A stretch of DNA of 62,250 nt from ChocPot-Mid sp043804925 (GTDB lineage: Bacteria; Bacteroidota; Ignavibacteria; Kapaibacteriales; UBA2268): positions 1 through 62,250 of the forward strand of contig JAZDIP010000051.1 of the NCBI GenBank assembly GCA_043804925.1, read 5' to 3'. Made by a program: the position numbers and the translations under genes. Under the pieces are notes generated by a model. The model did not search any database. It was given only the letters and a program-made list of their open reading frames with translations, and had not been told where the DNA came from. Shown piece by piece: positions 7,189-16,260 of this stretch (positions are counted from its first letter, which is position 1; each line of letters begins with the position of its first letter).

Positions 7189-8076
7189 ATGAAAATTTTA
7201 ATAACTGAAGCTTGTAATATTGTTGCTGAATCAATACTTAGGGTATTGTTTCATGAGTCTGACCATTCTATCTATTTGCTATCCGAAAAAGCAAAAGAGA
7301 ACTTCAATACCGGTAAAATCTTTCTTTATCCCTCTAACATCTTAAATTTCAAGCAGATAAAAGATATTGCATATTCCATTAAACCCGATGTTATTATCAA
7401 TACAATTGAATTTGGGAATATATTCGAAAATGACAAAAAGAAGATGCAGGATTACAATGTCCTTGCCGCAGAAAATATTTTCAGTATAGCTCGCGTAACC
7501 GATAGCCATCTGATTTCAATTTCCAATGAATTTGTTTTCAATGGAAAACGTGGACCTTTCACGGAAAAGGATAGTCCTGATTCAGTTTCATACTTTGGGA
7601 ATACAAAGCATGCCATGGAAAATTCTTGTCTTATAAATGTTAAGAAATGCACTGTGGTTCGTCATTCATTGATTTATGGTTACAATACATTTAACTATTC
7701 TGCCTTTGTTTCAAATCTTATTTCAAATTTACAAAGCAAGAAAATTTTCAATCTCAAGGAAGATTACATGACTAATCCTTGCTTTGCTGATGAATTTGCT
7801 TATGCCTTACTTAAAATCATTGATAAAAAAAGAAATGGTATATATCACATGGGTGGTAAAGACTGGCTCTCAGTCAACGAATTTGCAGATAAAATTGCAG
7901 ACATGTATTCCCTGGATTCTACTTTAATTAAATCGTTCAGCCCGGAACCTAAAAAACGATTTGGTTTGGTGAACCTGAAAGCAGAAGCCGAACTCGGAGT
8001 AAAATTTTCAGGTGTTGACAGCGGCTTGATAGCTATGAAGCATTATATTTATGGAGAGAAGTTGTTGCCGCTGTGA
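7189..8076 (+). CDS. RmlD-like SDR-family protein with altered cofactor and catalytic motifs
   Basis: A 295-residue protein with the extended short-chain dehydrogenase fold of dTDP-4-dehydrorhamnose reductase. The recognisable blocks are the N-terminal strand MKILIT, SIKPDVIINT (~60), NEFVFNGKRGPFTEKDSPDS (~111-130), the YFGNTK region (~136) and GIYHMGG (~225). Two family hallmarks are changed. The glycine-rich NAD(P) loop is TEACNIVAES instead of TGxxGxxG, and the residue four before the catalytic lysine is Phe instead of Tyr. Loss of both suggests a non-catalytic or regulatory member, as in MAT2B-like proteins, although residual binding cannot be excluded. It stands alone; no other dTDP-rhamnose gene is nearby. 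Confidence 0.75.
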   Translation: MKILITEACNIVAESILRVLFHESDHSIYLLSEKAKENFNTGKIFLYPSNILNFKQIKDIAYSIKPDVIINTIEFGNIFENDKKKMQDYNVLAAENIFSIARVTDSHLISISNEFVFNGKRGPFTEKDSPDSVSYFGNTKHAMENSCLINVKKCTVVRHSLIYGYNTFNYSAFVSNLISNLQSKKIFNLKEDYMTNPCFADEFAYALLKIIDKKRNGIYHMGGKDWLSVNEFADKIADMYSLDSTLIKSFSPEPKKRFGLVNLKAEAELGVKFSGVDSGLIAMKHYIYGEKLLPL

Positions 8077-8240
8077 AAAATGTCTTAATTGTAGGCTAAT
8101 AATTTATTTTTTTAATTAATCGGAAAGTATGAAGTTTTAAAAAAAAGTGCTAAATTGCTAAAAATGATTTAAATAATTTGTTTATATGTAGATTTTTTAT
8201 TTTTTTTTCGCATTGAAATAATATTATTGGAGTTTGGAAA

Positions 8241-9443
8241 ATGAAAAGTTCAAATCTTTATAAAATTCATGAAAATGAAAAAGTTTTACAGGCACTAAAA
8301 GAAATTGAATTTTCTGAATTTAGTTTTAAAGAGAGGTATGATATACAAGAGTGGGTAGAATCAACGCCAGAAATTCTTGGTGAAGAATTATTGATTATTG
8401 GAAAAGAATTTAGTCAGTTTGATAAAACAAAAGAAAGACCAGATTTAATAGCAATTGATTCAGATAGCAATATTGTCATAATTGAACTTAAAAGAGATGA
8501 TTCAGGTACTTCAGTTGAATGGCAAGCTATCAAATATGCATCATATTTTTCAAAATTCACACTAAATGATATTTTAAATACGTTTTTCACATATAAAAAT
8601 AAAAGCAACAAAATAAGTAAAGAAAATATTTCAAATTTGGAGCAAGAAATACTTGAATTTATTGAAAAAGAAACATTACATGATTTAAATAAAAAACAAA
8701 GGATAATATTAGTTTCTCACCGTTTTGCTAAAGAAGTAACATCAGCTGTTAATTGGTTAATAAATAATTATAATATGGATATTAAATGTGTTCAACTAAT
8801 ACCCTATTATGATGTTGATATTAAAACATTTTATATTGAATCAAATACGATTTTACCATTACCAGGTTTAGATGAAATTATTATTAGAGCTGGGGGAAAT
8901 AATTCTCACCTAAAAAACCTTACAGGACCTGTAAAAAAGGATGATGAAGTCACTGATTTTTTTAATAATATCAATGAAGATCTTAAAAATTCTAAAATTG
9001 ATAACAAATTGATACCAGATAAAATTAGTAGATGGGCAGGTGTTTCTAATACATTTAGATATTTTCATTTTTGGTATTCTGATGAATTATGGGCTAATTG
9101 GGATTTAAGTTACAAAATCTGGCTTTATAATGAATTAGAAAAAGATGTTAATAGAAAAAACAAATTTGGAATATATTTTATGGTAAACAAGAAACATCTT
9201 TTATTGAATGCAATTCCCGAATCTTTAATCAAAGAGATTGAAGAATACCTAAAAAATCAGAAAATTGGATATAAATATGTTACCGATAAAAATAATATAT
9301 ATATTGAAAAAATAATTGAAAATAAAAGTTTATCAAATGATACTAAAGAATTAATTTTAAATGAATTGTTAAAACTGATAAGGTCAACAAAAAAAGATTT
9401 TGATGAAATTATTAAGAAGAATAAACTATCTGTATCAGTTTAA
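8241..9443 (+). CDS. PD-(D/E)XK nuclease-domain protein (DUF91/NucS-like N-terminus)
   Basis: A 400-residue soluble protein. Residues ~40-105 hold a nuclease core: ERPDLIAIDSDSNIVIIELK followed by RDD, with the D...(E)xK pattern of PD-(D/E)XK enzymes, then WQAIKYASYFS, typical of DUF91/NucS-like nucleases. The C-terminal half (~265-400) has an aromatic-rich block (FRYFHFWYSDELW) reminiscent of DUF4268-type domains next to nucleases. Such proteins are often tied to DNA repair or defence. The gene is preceded by GGAG (8230-8233) and lies between an SDR gene and a small unknown gene. Activity and target are not known. Confidence 0.7.
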   Translation: MKSSNLYKIHENEKVLQALKEIEFSEFSFKERYDIQEWVESTPEILGEELLIIGKEFSQFDKTKERPDLIAIDSDSNIVIIELKRDDSGTSVEWQAIKYASYFSKFTLNDILNTFFTYKNKSNKISKENISNLEQEILEFIEKETLHDLNKKQRIILVSHRFAKEVTSAVNWLINNYNMDIKCVQLIPYYDVDIKTFYIESNTILPLPGLDEIIIRAGGNNSHLKNLTGPVKKDDEVTDFFNNINEDLKNSKIDNKLIPDKISRWAGVSNTFRYFHFWYSDELWANWDLSYKIWLYNELEKDVNRKNKFGIYFMVNKKHLLLNAIPESLIKEIEEYLKNQKIGYKYVTDKNNIYIEKIIENKSLSNDTKELILNELLKLIRSTKKDFDEIIKKNKLSVSV

Positions 9444-9630
9444 ACCAATACTTAATAAAAATTTATTATATACAAGAAGGAATGATTACACTTACGAATA
9501 TTTTAAATTAAAATGGTATTGTAGTTGAGCTAAAGAAATAAAAAATGACTTTAAGATTCAAATCATTTCCAAGTGATTTAAATCCAAATTGTATATTTAA
9601 ATTAATTATGTTAAAATTTAGGAGTTTTTT

Positions 9631-9834
9631 ATGTCAAAAAAATACAATGTTAATCTTAAGTTAGACAATGGCATGTCGAAAACAATTGTTTTGGAAGAAG
9701 CTGTTTTCAAAAAAATTAGTTCACAAACATCAAATTTTAGTAAATTATGTGAGCTATTGGCTTCTTATTGTCAGAACACTGTACCTGAATTAATTGGAAA
9801 TAAAAATATTAAATGTTCAGGTTATTCATCTTAA
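9631..9834 (+). CDS. small hypothetical protein
   Basis: A 67-residue protein preceded by AGGAG (9620-9624), which makes the start convincing. It has no membrane segment, contains two cysteines in the C-terminal half, and begins with an alternating charged/hydrophobic strand (KKYNVNLKLDNG). I do not recognise it. It follows the nuclease gene by about 190 bases and may be independent. Confidence 0.5.
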   Translation: MSKKYNVNLKLDNGMSKTIVLEEAVFKKISSQTSNFSKLCELLASYCQNTVPELIGNKNIKCSGYSS

Positions 9835-10000
9835 TTAAAATGTAGAAATACTATTTAAAATGGAAGAATTTTCTATCTTCCCATAAGAAACGAAAATATC
9901 AAATTACCTGATTTGTTTTTTTCTGAATGATTGCTATATACATTATTTATTGTATTGATATATTTACTAAGAGCTTTGTGGTAGTGAAATAAAATCTTGT

Positions 10001-10040
10001 TTTCAGATGATATCCACCTCAAGGTGGATATTATCTGAAA
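10001..10040. repeat. 19-bp-stem inverted repeat downstream of hicAB
   Basis: The 19 bases at 10001-10019 pair with 10022-10040 around a two-base centre (CA), with one mismatch. This is an unusually long hairpin that begins 13 bases past the stop codon of hicB (on the minus strand). It could terminate or stabilise the hicAB transcript, or be a small mobile palindrome. There is no clear T-run on the hicAB side. Confidence 0.7.
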
Positions 10041-10053
10041 TTCAATTGAAGAA

Positions 10054-10392
10054 TTACTTCCTACCAACTTCTCTTTCAATCGCCTGTTGTACGATTTTAT
10101 TGATTGGCACTCCTAATTTAAATGATTTTTCTGCAATTTTGCTGTGCAATTCAGGGCTAATGCGAATATTGAATGAACCTTTGTATGATTTTCTTGGTTT
10201 TTTACCGGTTTTCAGGCAAATAGAAAGATAATCATTCACTGCTTCTTCAAATGATTTTTTAAGTTCTGCGACGGTTTGACCTTCGAAGCTAATCAATGAA
10301 TCAATTCCCTCGATTTTTCCGTAAAAGACATTATCTTCTGCATTGAAATGAACCGAGCCGATAAAATCCTTATATGTTAATTTATCCTTCAT
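10054..10392 (-). CDS. hicB: HicB-family antitoxin
   Basis: A 112-residue protein. Residues ~1-60 form the partially degraded RNase H-like HicB fold (FYGKIEGIDSLISFEGQTV, then AVNDYL). Residues ~68-110 form a C-terminal ribbon-helix-helix/Arc-like DNA-binding segment (GSFNIRISPELH...INKIVQQAIEREV). HicB neutralises the HicA mRNA-cleaving toxin and usually represses its own operon. The start codon overlaps the end of hicA by 11 bases, so the pair is translationally coupled in the order toxin-antitoxin. Confidence 0.9.
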   Translation of the reverse strand: MKDKLTYKDFIGSVHFNAEDNVFYGKIEGIDSLISFEGQTVAELKKSFEEAVNDYLSICLKTGKKPRKSYKGSFNIRISPELHSKIAEKSFKLGVPINKIVQQAIEREVGRK

Positions 10393-10648
10393 TTAAAACT
10401 CCTATTCTTTGTAATTCTTCGATAATCTGCTCAATCTGATAATTTTTCAAAATATTCTTTGGGTGCGGCTTGTGTAAGCGTATCACATGCAAAGAGGTTT
10501 CATTAATAAAAGCTACCCTTGAGCCGGAAGTCTTTCCTGATGATAGTTCTTTATACCCAAGCTGACCCAATAAAGTTCTTAATTCGTTGTATGTAAAGTC
10601 ATTCGGCTTTTGCAAAAACTTCTTTAATATTTTATCCTTTTTACTCAC
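10382..10648 (-). CDS. hicA: HicA-family toxin
   Basis: An 88-residue protein starting at a GTG codon (10648), which gives MSKKDKILKKFLQKP. A longer in-frame extension to 10735 is AT-rich, hydrophobic and not family-like. HicA toxins are small double-stranded-RNA-binding-fold ribonucleases that cleave mRNA. Here the block LGYKELSSGKTSGSR is followed by HKPHPKNILKNYQIEQI. The usual catalytic GSH is GSR, as in the longer HicA subgroup that carries HKPHP. Transcribed with the HicB antitoxin. Confidence 0.85.
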   Translation of the reverse strand: MSKKDKILKKFLQKPNDFTYNELRTLLGQLGYKELSSGKTSGSRVAFINETSLHVIRLHKPHPKNILKNYQIEQIIEELQRIGVLNEG

Positions 10649-10833
10649 ATACAAAAATATATAATACATCATTAATATGCAACTATTATTTAGTTGCAAT
10701 AGATTTTTTGTAAATAAGTGTTTAATAGAAATCAAATATTTCCCGAATATAAACTTCTTTTTATTTTTGATGGATGAGTAATAATATAGTTAACTAATAG
10801 TTCTAAATATATATTTTCTGTAAGGAAATTGAA

Positions 10834-11043
10834 ATGAAAGATAACACAACAATTAATGATTTACTGGAAGAAGAAAAAGTCAAGAAATTTATCAAAAATT
10901 CAAAATTTAAGAGATTTGTCGTAATGTTCCTCGCCGAATCATTTTATTATCTTCTGATAGTTCTTGCCATAATTATTTATATGGCTATACTTAATTATCT
11001 TTTTCCTTATATTGGGACACTATTAAAAAACTTTTTTAAATAG
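10834..11043 (+). CDS. small single-span membrane protein
   Basis: A 69-residue protein. A charged N-terminus (residues 1-28, many Lys/Glu) is followed by one long hydrophobic stretch (~30-62, FVVMFLAESFYYLLIVLAII and onward) and a short basic tail. AAGGAA (10821-10826) lies before the ATG. Not recognised. The spacing to the next gene is 44 bases, so they may share a transcript. Confidence 0.5.
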   Translation: MKDNTTINDLLEEEKVKKFIKNSKFKRFVVMFLAESFYYLLIVLAIIIYMAILNYLFPYIGTLLKNFFK

Positions 11044-11087
11044 ATATTTCTCACAATGAATTGTTAAAACACTATAAGACGAATAAT

Positions 11088-11786
11088 ATGAATCAAAAAA
11101 ATATATTTCCGGGATTTAATCCTGCAATATCTAAATTCTTCAAGGATTTGGAGAAAAATAACAATAAGATTTGGTTCGATGCAAACCGGGAGTTTTACAT
11201 AAATGAAATCCGGGAGCCGCTTAAGAAATTTGTAACTGTTATGAGTGGATTATTCTATGAAAATGGGCTACAATACATAGCTGATCCGCGTAAATCAATC
11301 TTTCGTATTAATCGGGATATAAGATTCAGTAAAAATAAGAATCCATACAAGGATAATTTAGGTGTATTTTTCCCATATTCGTTGTCGCAAGTCATTGATT
11401 CAAAACCTAAATCCATTGGTTTGTACCTTCATTTTGAACGAGGTTCCTGCTTTATTGCCGGTGGTTTGCACATGCCGAGTCCTCAAAATCTTAAGTCAAT
11501 ACGTAACATACTGTTAGAAGAATGGGAAGTTTTAGAAAAAATAACTAAAGACAAGGGATTTAAAAAAGAATTTCCTGAAATTCTGACAGGTGAAACCTTA
11601 AACAGTACGCCAAGAAGATTTCCAAAAGGACATCCGGCAGAAAAATTCTTATTACTTAAGGAGTACACGGTTTTTAACTATATTGATGAAAAGGATTTCT
11701 TTTCCGCAAAATTACCTGAAATGATGCTTAAGAAAGGTAAAGTATTGGAGCCGTTCGTCAGGTATTTGTTGGAAGGAATTGAATAA
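11088..11786 (+). CDS. DUF2461 (TIGR02453) family protein
   Basis: A 232-residue protein from ATG 11088; an upstream TTG at 11061 would add nine unlikely residues. It matches the DUF2461/TIGR02453 pattern: FPGFNPAISKFFKDLEKNN at the N-terminus, WFDANREFY, then DPRKSIFRINRDIRFSKNK and YKDNLGVFF, and FIAGGLHMP in the middle. The function of this widespread family is unknown. It is cytoplasmic, without a signal peptide, and not obviously linked to its neighbours. Confidence 0.85.
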   Translation: MNQKNIFPGFNPAISKFFKDLEKNNNKIWFDANREFYINEIREPLKKFVTVMSGLFYENGLQYIADPRKSIFRINRDIRFSKNKNPYKDNLGVFFPYSLSQVIDSKPKSIGLYLHFERGSCFIAGGLHMPSPQNLKSIRNILLEEWEVLEKITKDKGFKKEFPEILTGETLNSTPRRFPKGHPAEKFLLLKEYTVFNYIDEKDFFSAKLPEMMLKKGKVLEPFVRYLLEGIE

Positions 11787-11954
11787 AACATGAAGATTCA
11801 TGTCATTATCAATTCACGAAGTCTCATCTATTATTAAAATTCCTGCCATGAGATAATATCACTTCTTAGTTTTTATTTTCTTAACAAAAAAATATTTATA
11901 TGTTTAGCCGTTAAATTACCTGATTTTCATTGCGATTTATTTAAATTTGTTTTT

Positions 11955-12710
11955 ATGGTAAGTACGAATATAATATTTAATAAAGTTTCGGTAGTGTATG
12001 GAAAACATACTGCTATCGAAAATATCAGTTTTGAAATTAATACAAATACTGTCGTTACTGTTGTCGGACCCAACGGAGGAGGCAAAACAACACTTTTGAA
12101 AATAATTTTGGGACTTATAAGACCTACAAGCGGTGAATTGCTGATTAATGGAAAAGATACTTGCAGTTTGCCGCCAAATGTTATTGGTTACGTACCGCAA
12201 ATAAAAACTTCGGACATGACATTTCCTGCCCTATCCATTGAACTGGTTGCCTCAGGATTAAAGAACAACTGGGTTGCAAGATTATCAAAGGAAGAAAAAA
12301 GTTTATCATTGCTCCAATTGGAAAGAGTAGGTGCTTCACATCTGGCAAACAGACAAATAAGCAAGCTGTCAGGAGGCGAATTGCAAAGAGTTTTTTTAGC
12401 AAGAAGTTTTGTTCGTAATCCTGAAATACTGCTTTTGGATGAGCCGGTAACCGGGATTGATTTCATGGGAGAAACTGATATTCATAACATTATCGAGCAA
12501 TATAGAAAAGAATCCAATACCATTATATTAATGGTTACTCACGATTGGGAAGCGGCTTATCATCATGCAGACAAAGTAATTCTTATCAACAGAAATTTAA
12601 TTAGCTTTGATATTCCCGAAAAAGCTTTTTCTGAGGAAAACCTAAGAAAGACATTCAGTCATATCGGCCATAAGCATGAAATGATATTTGGAGTAGAAAA
12701 ACATGCTTGA
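11955..12710 (+). CDS. znuC: zinc/manganese-type ABC transporter ATP-binding protein
   Basis: A 251-residue ABC ATPase with Walker A GPNGGGKT (~37-44), signature LSGGE (~141), Walker B EILLLDEP (~160) and a switch histidine in VTHDWE (~196). The length and the adjoining permease place it in the metal (ZnuC/MntB) subfamily. It energises metal import at the inner membrane. It overlaps the permease start by 8 bases. No binding-protein gene is adjacent; the likely partner is the His-rich ZnuA-like protein at 48194-49093. Zinc versus manganese is not settled by sequence alone. Confidence 0.88.
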   Translation: MVSTNIIFNKVSVVYGKHTAIENISFEINTNTVVTVVGPNGGGKTTLLKIILGLIRPTSGELLINGKDTCSLPPNVIGYVPQIKTSDMTFPALSIELVASGLKNNWVARLSKEEKSLSLLQLERVGASHLANRQISKLSGGELQRVFLARSFVRNPEILLLDEPVTGIDFMGETDIHNIIEQYRKESNTIILMVTHDWEAAYHHADKVILINRNLISFDIPEKAFSEENLRKTFSHIGHKHEMIFGVEKHA

Positions 12711-13512
12711 AGTACTATCATACCCATTTATGCAAAGGGCAATTATTGCCGGTATTCTGGTTGGTTTTATAGCCAGTTATTATGGGGCATTTATCGTTCA
12801 AAGGCGAATGAGTTTTATGGGTAGCGGTTTGGCACATACTGCTTTTGGAGGTATAGCTTTAGGTTTGCTATTGGAATCAGAACCCTTGTGGTATGCAATT
12901 CCTTTTACCGTTATTGTAGCTGTAATGATAACATGGATTAAGCAAAAAGCAAAAATCTCCGTAGATACATCTATTGGAATTTTGTTTTCGGTTTCCGTAG
13001 CATTAGGTATCATTTTTATTTCGGTGAAAAAAGGATATTCGGTTGATGCTTTCACATATCTTTTTGGTTCGATTTTGTCTGTTAATACTCCGGACTTATG
13101 GTTTAGCTCTATGATAGCAATAATAACTATTGTGACATTTTTCAAATTATGGCACAACTGGGCTTACTCTACTTTTGATTCGGAACTGGCTTCGGCTGAC
13201 AGACACAAAGTCCAAAGGGACAATTATTTGCTTTCTATTCTGATTGCTTTGTCAATTGTGATTTCCATAAAACTTGTTGGTATTATTCTAATTGCAGCAT
13301 TTTTAGTAGTTCCTCCAGCAGCAGCAAAACTTTTTAGCCGCACATTTTTCCAAATGACGATACTATCTGTTATAATTGGTATATTCAGTGCTTTGTCCGG
13401 TTTGTATCTATCTTTGTTAATGGATATACCAAGCGGTGCAACTATTATACTAATTCAGGCATTGATTTTTGTCATTGCTTTAATTTTTAGTATGATTCAA
13501 AAAGAAAATTGA
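12703..13512 (+). CDS. znuB: zinc/manganese-type ABC transporter permease
   Basis: A 269-residue ABC-3 family permease with about eight hydrophobic segments. It includes the N-terminal MQRAIIAGILVGFIASYYGA, the family block MSFMGSGLAHTAFGGIALG (~41-60) and VGIILIAAFLVVPPAAAKL (~188-206). It forms the membrane channel of the metal importer with the ATPase encoded just upstream (8-base overlap). The gene ends the two-gene operon; the following ~120 bases hold no gene. Confidence 0.9.
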   Translation: MLEVLSYPFMQRAIIAGILVGFIASYYGAFIVQRRMSFMGSGLAHTAFGGIALGLLLESEPLWYAIPFTVIVAVMITWIKQKAKISVDTSIGILFSVSVALGIIFISVKKGYSVDAFTYLFGSILSVNTPDLWFSSMIAIITIVTFFKLWHNWAYSTFDSELASADRHKVQRDNYLLSILIALSIVISIKLVGIILIAAFLVVPPAAAKLFSRTFFQMTILSVIIGIFSALSGLYLSLLMDIPSGATIILIQALIFVIALIFSMIQKEN

Positions 13513-13634
13513 TGAAAGATGTTTGTTGTAAAAAAGCACTATGAATTAAAAGAATAAAACACAATTATTCCGTCAGAATTAAATTAAATCCCAGTATTTC
13601 TTTGCAGCTTAAAAAAGATTTAAAGAAATCAATT

Positions 13635-15236
13635 TTATTTAAGAAATGACTTCAATCGTTTAAATGAAACCCCTGTAAAATGGCTTTTATTGCTGCCATT
13701 TTGGAATTTTGTTTTTAGTTCGGGTGAATATTTTCTTTCTGCTAATTTGGCTAACTTGACAAACGGCAATCCAATTAACAGATATAGAACCGCAACCATT
13801 ATTCCCGTTCCAATGTAATCGTAATATACTCCGGAAAGTTGCGTGTAAACCTTTGTCAATTCAACCATAGCAATAACCGAGACCAAGGATGAGTCCTTCA
13901 ACAATGATATAAAATCGTTTGTTATCGGTGGAATAACAACTCTGATTGCCTGAGGTAAAATGATAAATCTTAGTGCCTGTATTTTTCTCATTCCGAGTGA
14001 AATAGCCGCCTCCATCTGACCTTTTGGAACAGCAAAGATTCCTGCCCTGTAATTTTCCGCTTCATAAGCCGCATAGTTACATCCGAGACCAATTATGGCT
14101 GCAAAAAAAGCAGAAATTTTTATACCCATTACCGGTAATGCATAGTAAATAAAAAATAGCTGAATTAAAAGCGGAGTGCCTCTAATTACTTCAATAAATA
14201 AAACAGCCAAAGAAGAAAAAGGACGGGGTGCATAAACCCTGAGCAATGCTATTAGAAGTCCTAAAATAATTGCAACAATCATTGATACAATTGATAATCC
14301 GACAGTCAGCAAGGCAGCTTGACCCATTATTGGAAGAAATCCGACATAGCGGTTAAAATAATCCCAAAATGTCAACTGCAATTTTTGCTGATTTATAAAT
14401 TTCTCGTAATCTTTTCTCGGAACATTCGAAGCGGAAGGGTCATCAAGGTAATTAGCCATCATGAAGTTCCACATATTCCAATGCTCGAGGATTTCCCTTA
14501 ACTTACCGGATTCCTTTAATTTTTGAATGGCTCCGTTAATTTTTTTCAGCAGTAATGTATCCGATTTTTTCATCGCAATACCGTAGATAACCTCACCAAT
14601 TGGCTGACCAGCCAATTCTAACTGTGGATTCCATCCGGCATAATACATTGCTACGGGATGGTCAATAAGTACAGCATCTAACCTTTCGAGTTCAAGGTCA
14701 TTATATGAATTTTTTTCACTATCATAAGTTCTGACATCTATGCCACCTGCAGCCCTTAAAATTCTTTCAGCGAGAGCTCCTTTTAGAGTACCAACAGGTT
14801 TTCCGATGAGGTCGGAAAGATTGGTTATATCTTTTTCTTCACCTTTCCTAACAACAAGTTGCTCGTAGGTAATATAATAAGGTTCGGAAAAAGCAACGAC
14901 TCTTTCCCTGTCCTTGGTAATTTCCAATCCGTTAATAGCAACCTGATAATCATTTCTTTCCAATCCCGGAATCAAACCGTCCCATTGATTTTGGACATGC
15001 TCTTGAGTCATTCCCAATTCTTCGGCAATAGCTTTAATAATATCAACTTCAAATCCAATCAATCTGAGCGGGTCCATCGCATCCTGAAAAGCATAAGGAG
15101 CTCCGCTCTCGGCATCAGCCGCCCATTTCAAAACGGGTTTTTTTTCGTTTTTTTGGTTTTGTGCCAATAATGGACTAAAGCAAAACACAAATATGACAAA
15201 TATGTTTATTAACTTTTTTGTGTAATTAAGAGCCAT
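13635..15236 (-). CDS. polar amino-acid ABC transporter: binding protein fused to permease
   Basis: A 533-residue fusion. Residues 1-25 are a signal peptide. Residues ~35-265 form a family 3 periplasmic solute-binding domain (FEVDIIKAIAEELG, AINGLEITKDRER, GTLKGALAERIL). Residues ~300-515 form a HisM/GlnP-type permease domain with the EAA-like loop (MEAAISLGMRKIQALRFIIL) and FISLLKDSSLVSVI. The fused SBP-permease layout is known in GlnPQ-type importers. The ATPase gene lies upstream on the same strand, 6 bases away, so the two form a complete transporter. The substrate, probably a glutamine-like or other polar amino acid, is inferred from the family. Confidence 0.92.
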   Translation of the reverse strand: MALNYTKKLINIFVIFVFCFSPLLAQNQKNEKKPVLKWAADAESGAPYAFQDAMDPLRLIGFEVDIIKAIAEELGMTQEHVQNQWDGLIPGLERNDYQVAINGLEITKDRERVVAFSEPYYITYEQLVVRKGEEKDITNLSDLIGKPVGTLKGALAERILRAAGGIDVRTYDSEKNSYNDLELERLDAVLIDHPVAMYYAGWNPQLELAGQPIGEVIYGIAMKKSDTLLLKKINGAIQKLKESGKLREILEHWNMWNFMMANYLDDPSASNVPRKDYEKFINQQKLQLTFWDYFNRYVGFLPIMGQAALLTVGLSIVSMIVAIILGLLIALLRVYAPRPFSSLAVLFIEVIRGTPLLIQLFFIYYALPVMGIKISAFFAAIIGLGCNYAAYEAENYRAGIFAVPKGQMEAAISLGMRKIQALRFIILPQAIRVVIPPITNDFISLLKDSSLVSVIAMVELTKVYTQLSGVYYDYIGTGIMVAVLYLLIGLPFVKLAKLAERKYSPELKTKFQNGSNKSHFTGVSFKRLKSFLK

Positions 15237-15242
15237 ATTAAC

Positions 15243-16106
15243 CTAATCATTTAAAATTTTTAAATAATTTCTTGTTCTTTCATCTTTTGGATTGGAAAAA
15301 ATCAAATCAGGGGGACCTTCCTCGATAATTTGTCCATCCTCCATATACACTATTCTATCTGATGCCGATTCGGCAAAATTCATCTGATGTGTAACTACTA
15401 CCTGAGTCATGCCTTCCTTATTCAAATTCCGCATAACCGAGGTTACTTCTTCGACAAGTTCAGGGTCAAGTGCAGATGTCGGTTCGTCATATAGCATGAC
15501 CTGTGGAGACATAGCTAAAGCACGTGCGATAGCAACCCTTTGTGCCTGTCCGCCGGAAAGCTCGTGAGGATGTCTTTCGATAAATTGTTCCAGCCCGACC
15601 TTTTCTAAAATTTGGACAGCCCTCAAAGTTGCCTGCTCTTTCGTTTCCTTTTTCACAACCATCGGCGATAATATCACGTTTTGTAAAACTGTAAGGTGAG
15701 GAAACAAATTTAAACTTTGAAAGAGCATACCTACCCTTGTTCTTAAAGTGTGAAGTTTAAGCTGGAAATCTTCGTCTTTAGTGTCATCACGCAAAACGGC
15801 AGATTTTTTTTGCCTTCTTAATCCTGGTATTTTTGTGAATCTCAAATTCCTTTTCTTATACTTCTCCATACCCCTCGAAATATTTACACCTGCAATTCTC
15901 AATCGCCCCGAATCGAGAATCTCAAGACAATTGAGGCATCTTAGAAAAGTTGTTTTCCCACAACCCGAACGGCCTATTATGGAAATTAACTCACCTGATT
16001 TGACTTCAAAATCAATACCTTTTAAAATGTGACTCTCATTAAAATTCTTGTGCAATCCTTTCACACTTATTATTAAATCAGAGCTATCTCGCTTATCAAT
16101 TTTCAT
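15243..16106 (-). CDS. polar amino-acid ABC transporter ATP-binding protein
   Basis: A 287-residue ABC ATPase with Walker A GRSGCGKT (~45-52), Q-loop FQSLNLFPHLTVLQNV (~129), signature LSGGQAQRVAIARALA (~188) and Walker B VMLYDEPTSALDPE (~212). It is close to GlnQ/HisP-type proteins. Between the Walker A region and the Q-loop there is an insert of roughly 40 lysine/arginine-rich residues (about 80-120) that typical GlnQ proteins lack. It partners with the fused binding protein/permease 6 bases downstream. Confidence 0.92.
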   Translation of the reverse strand: MKIDKRDSSDLIISVKGLHKNFNESHILKGIDFEVKSGELISIIGRSGCGKTTFLRCLNCLEILDSGRLRIAGVNISRGMEKYKKRNLRFTKIPGLRRQKKSAVLRDDTKDEDFQLKLHTLRTRVGMLFQSLNLFPHLTVLQNVILSPMVVKKETKEQATLRAVQILEKVGLEQFIERHPHELSGGQAQRVAIARALAMSPQVMLYDEPTSALDPELVEEVTSVMRNLNKEGMTQVVVTHQMNFAESASDRIVYMEDGQIIEEGPPDLIFSNPKDERTRNYLKILND

Positions 16107-16214
16107 TTTTTTTCAAGTAAAAATTAACTAATATTATTTCAAAACTCCACAATTAATTAATTTACTACAATAATTCAAAAAAAACAATTAAAAAATATTA
16201 TTTTTAAAATTATC

Positions 16215-16240
16215 AAAAAAAAAGGTGCTAAAAGCACCTT
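16215..16240 (-). terminator. rho-independent terminator of the OmpA-like/WD40 genes
   Basis: On the minus strand the 8-bp stem AAGGTGCT/AGCACCTT (16222-16229 with 16233-16240) is followed by seven T's. It lies 20 bases past the stop of the OmpA-like gene and is a textbook terminator. Confidence 0.9.
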
Positions 16241-16260
16241 GTTAATTTAAAATTTTTCAT

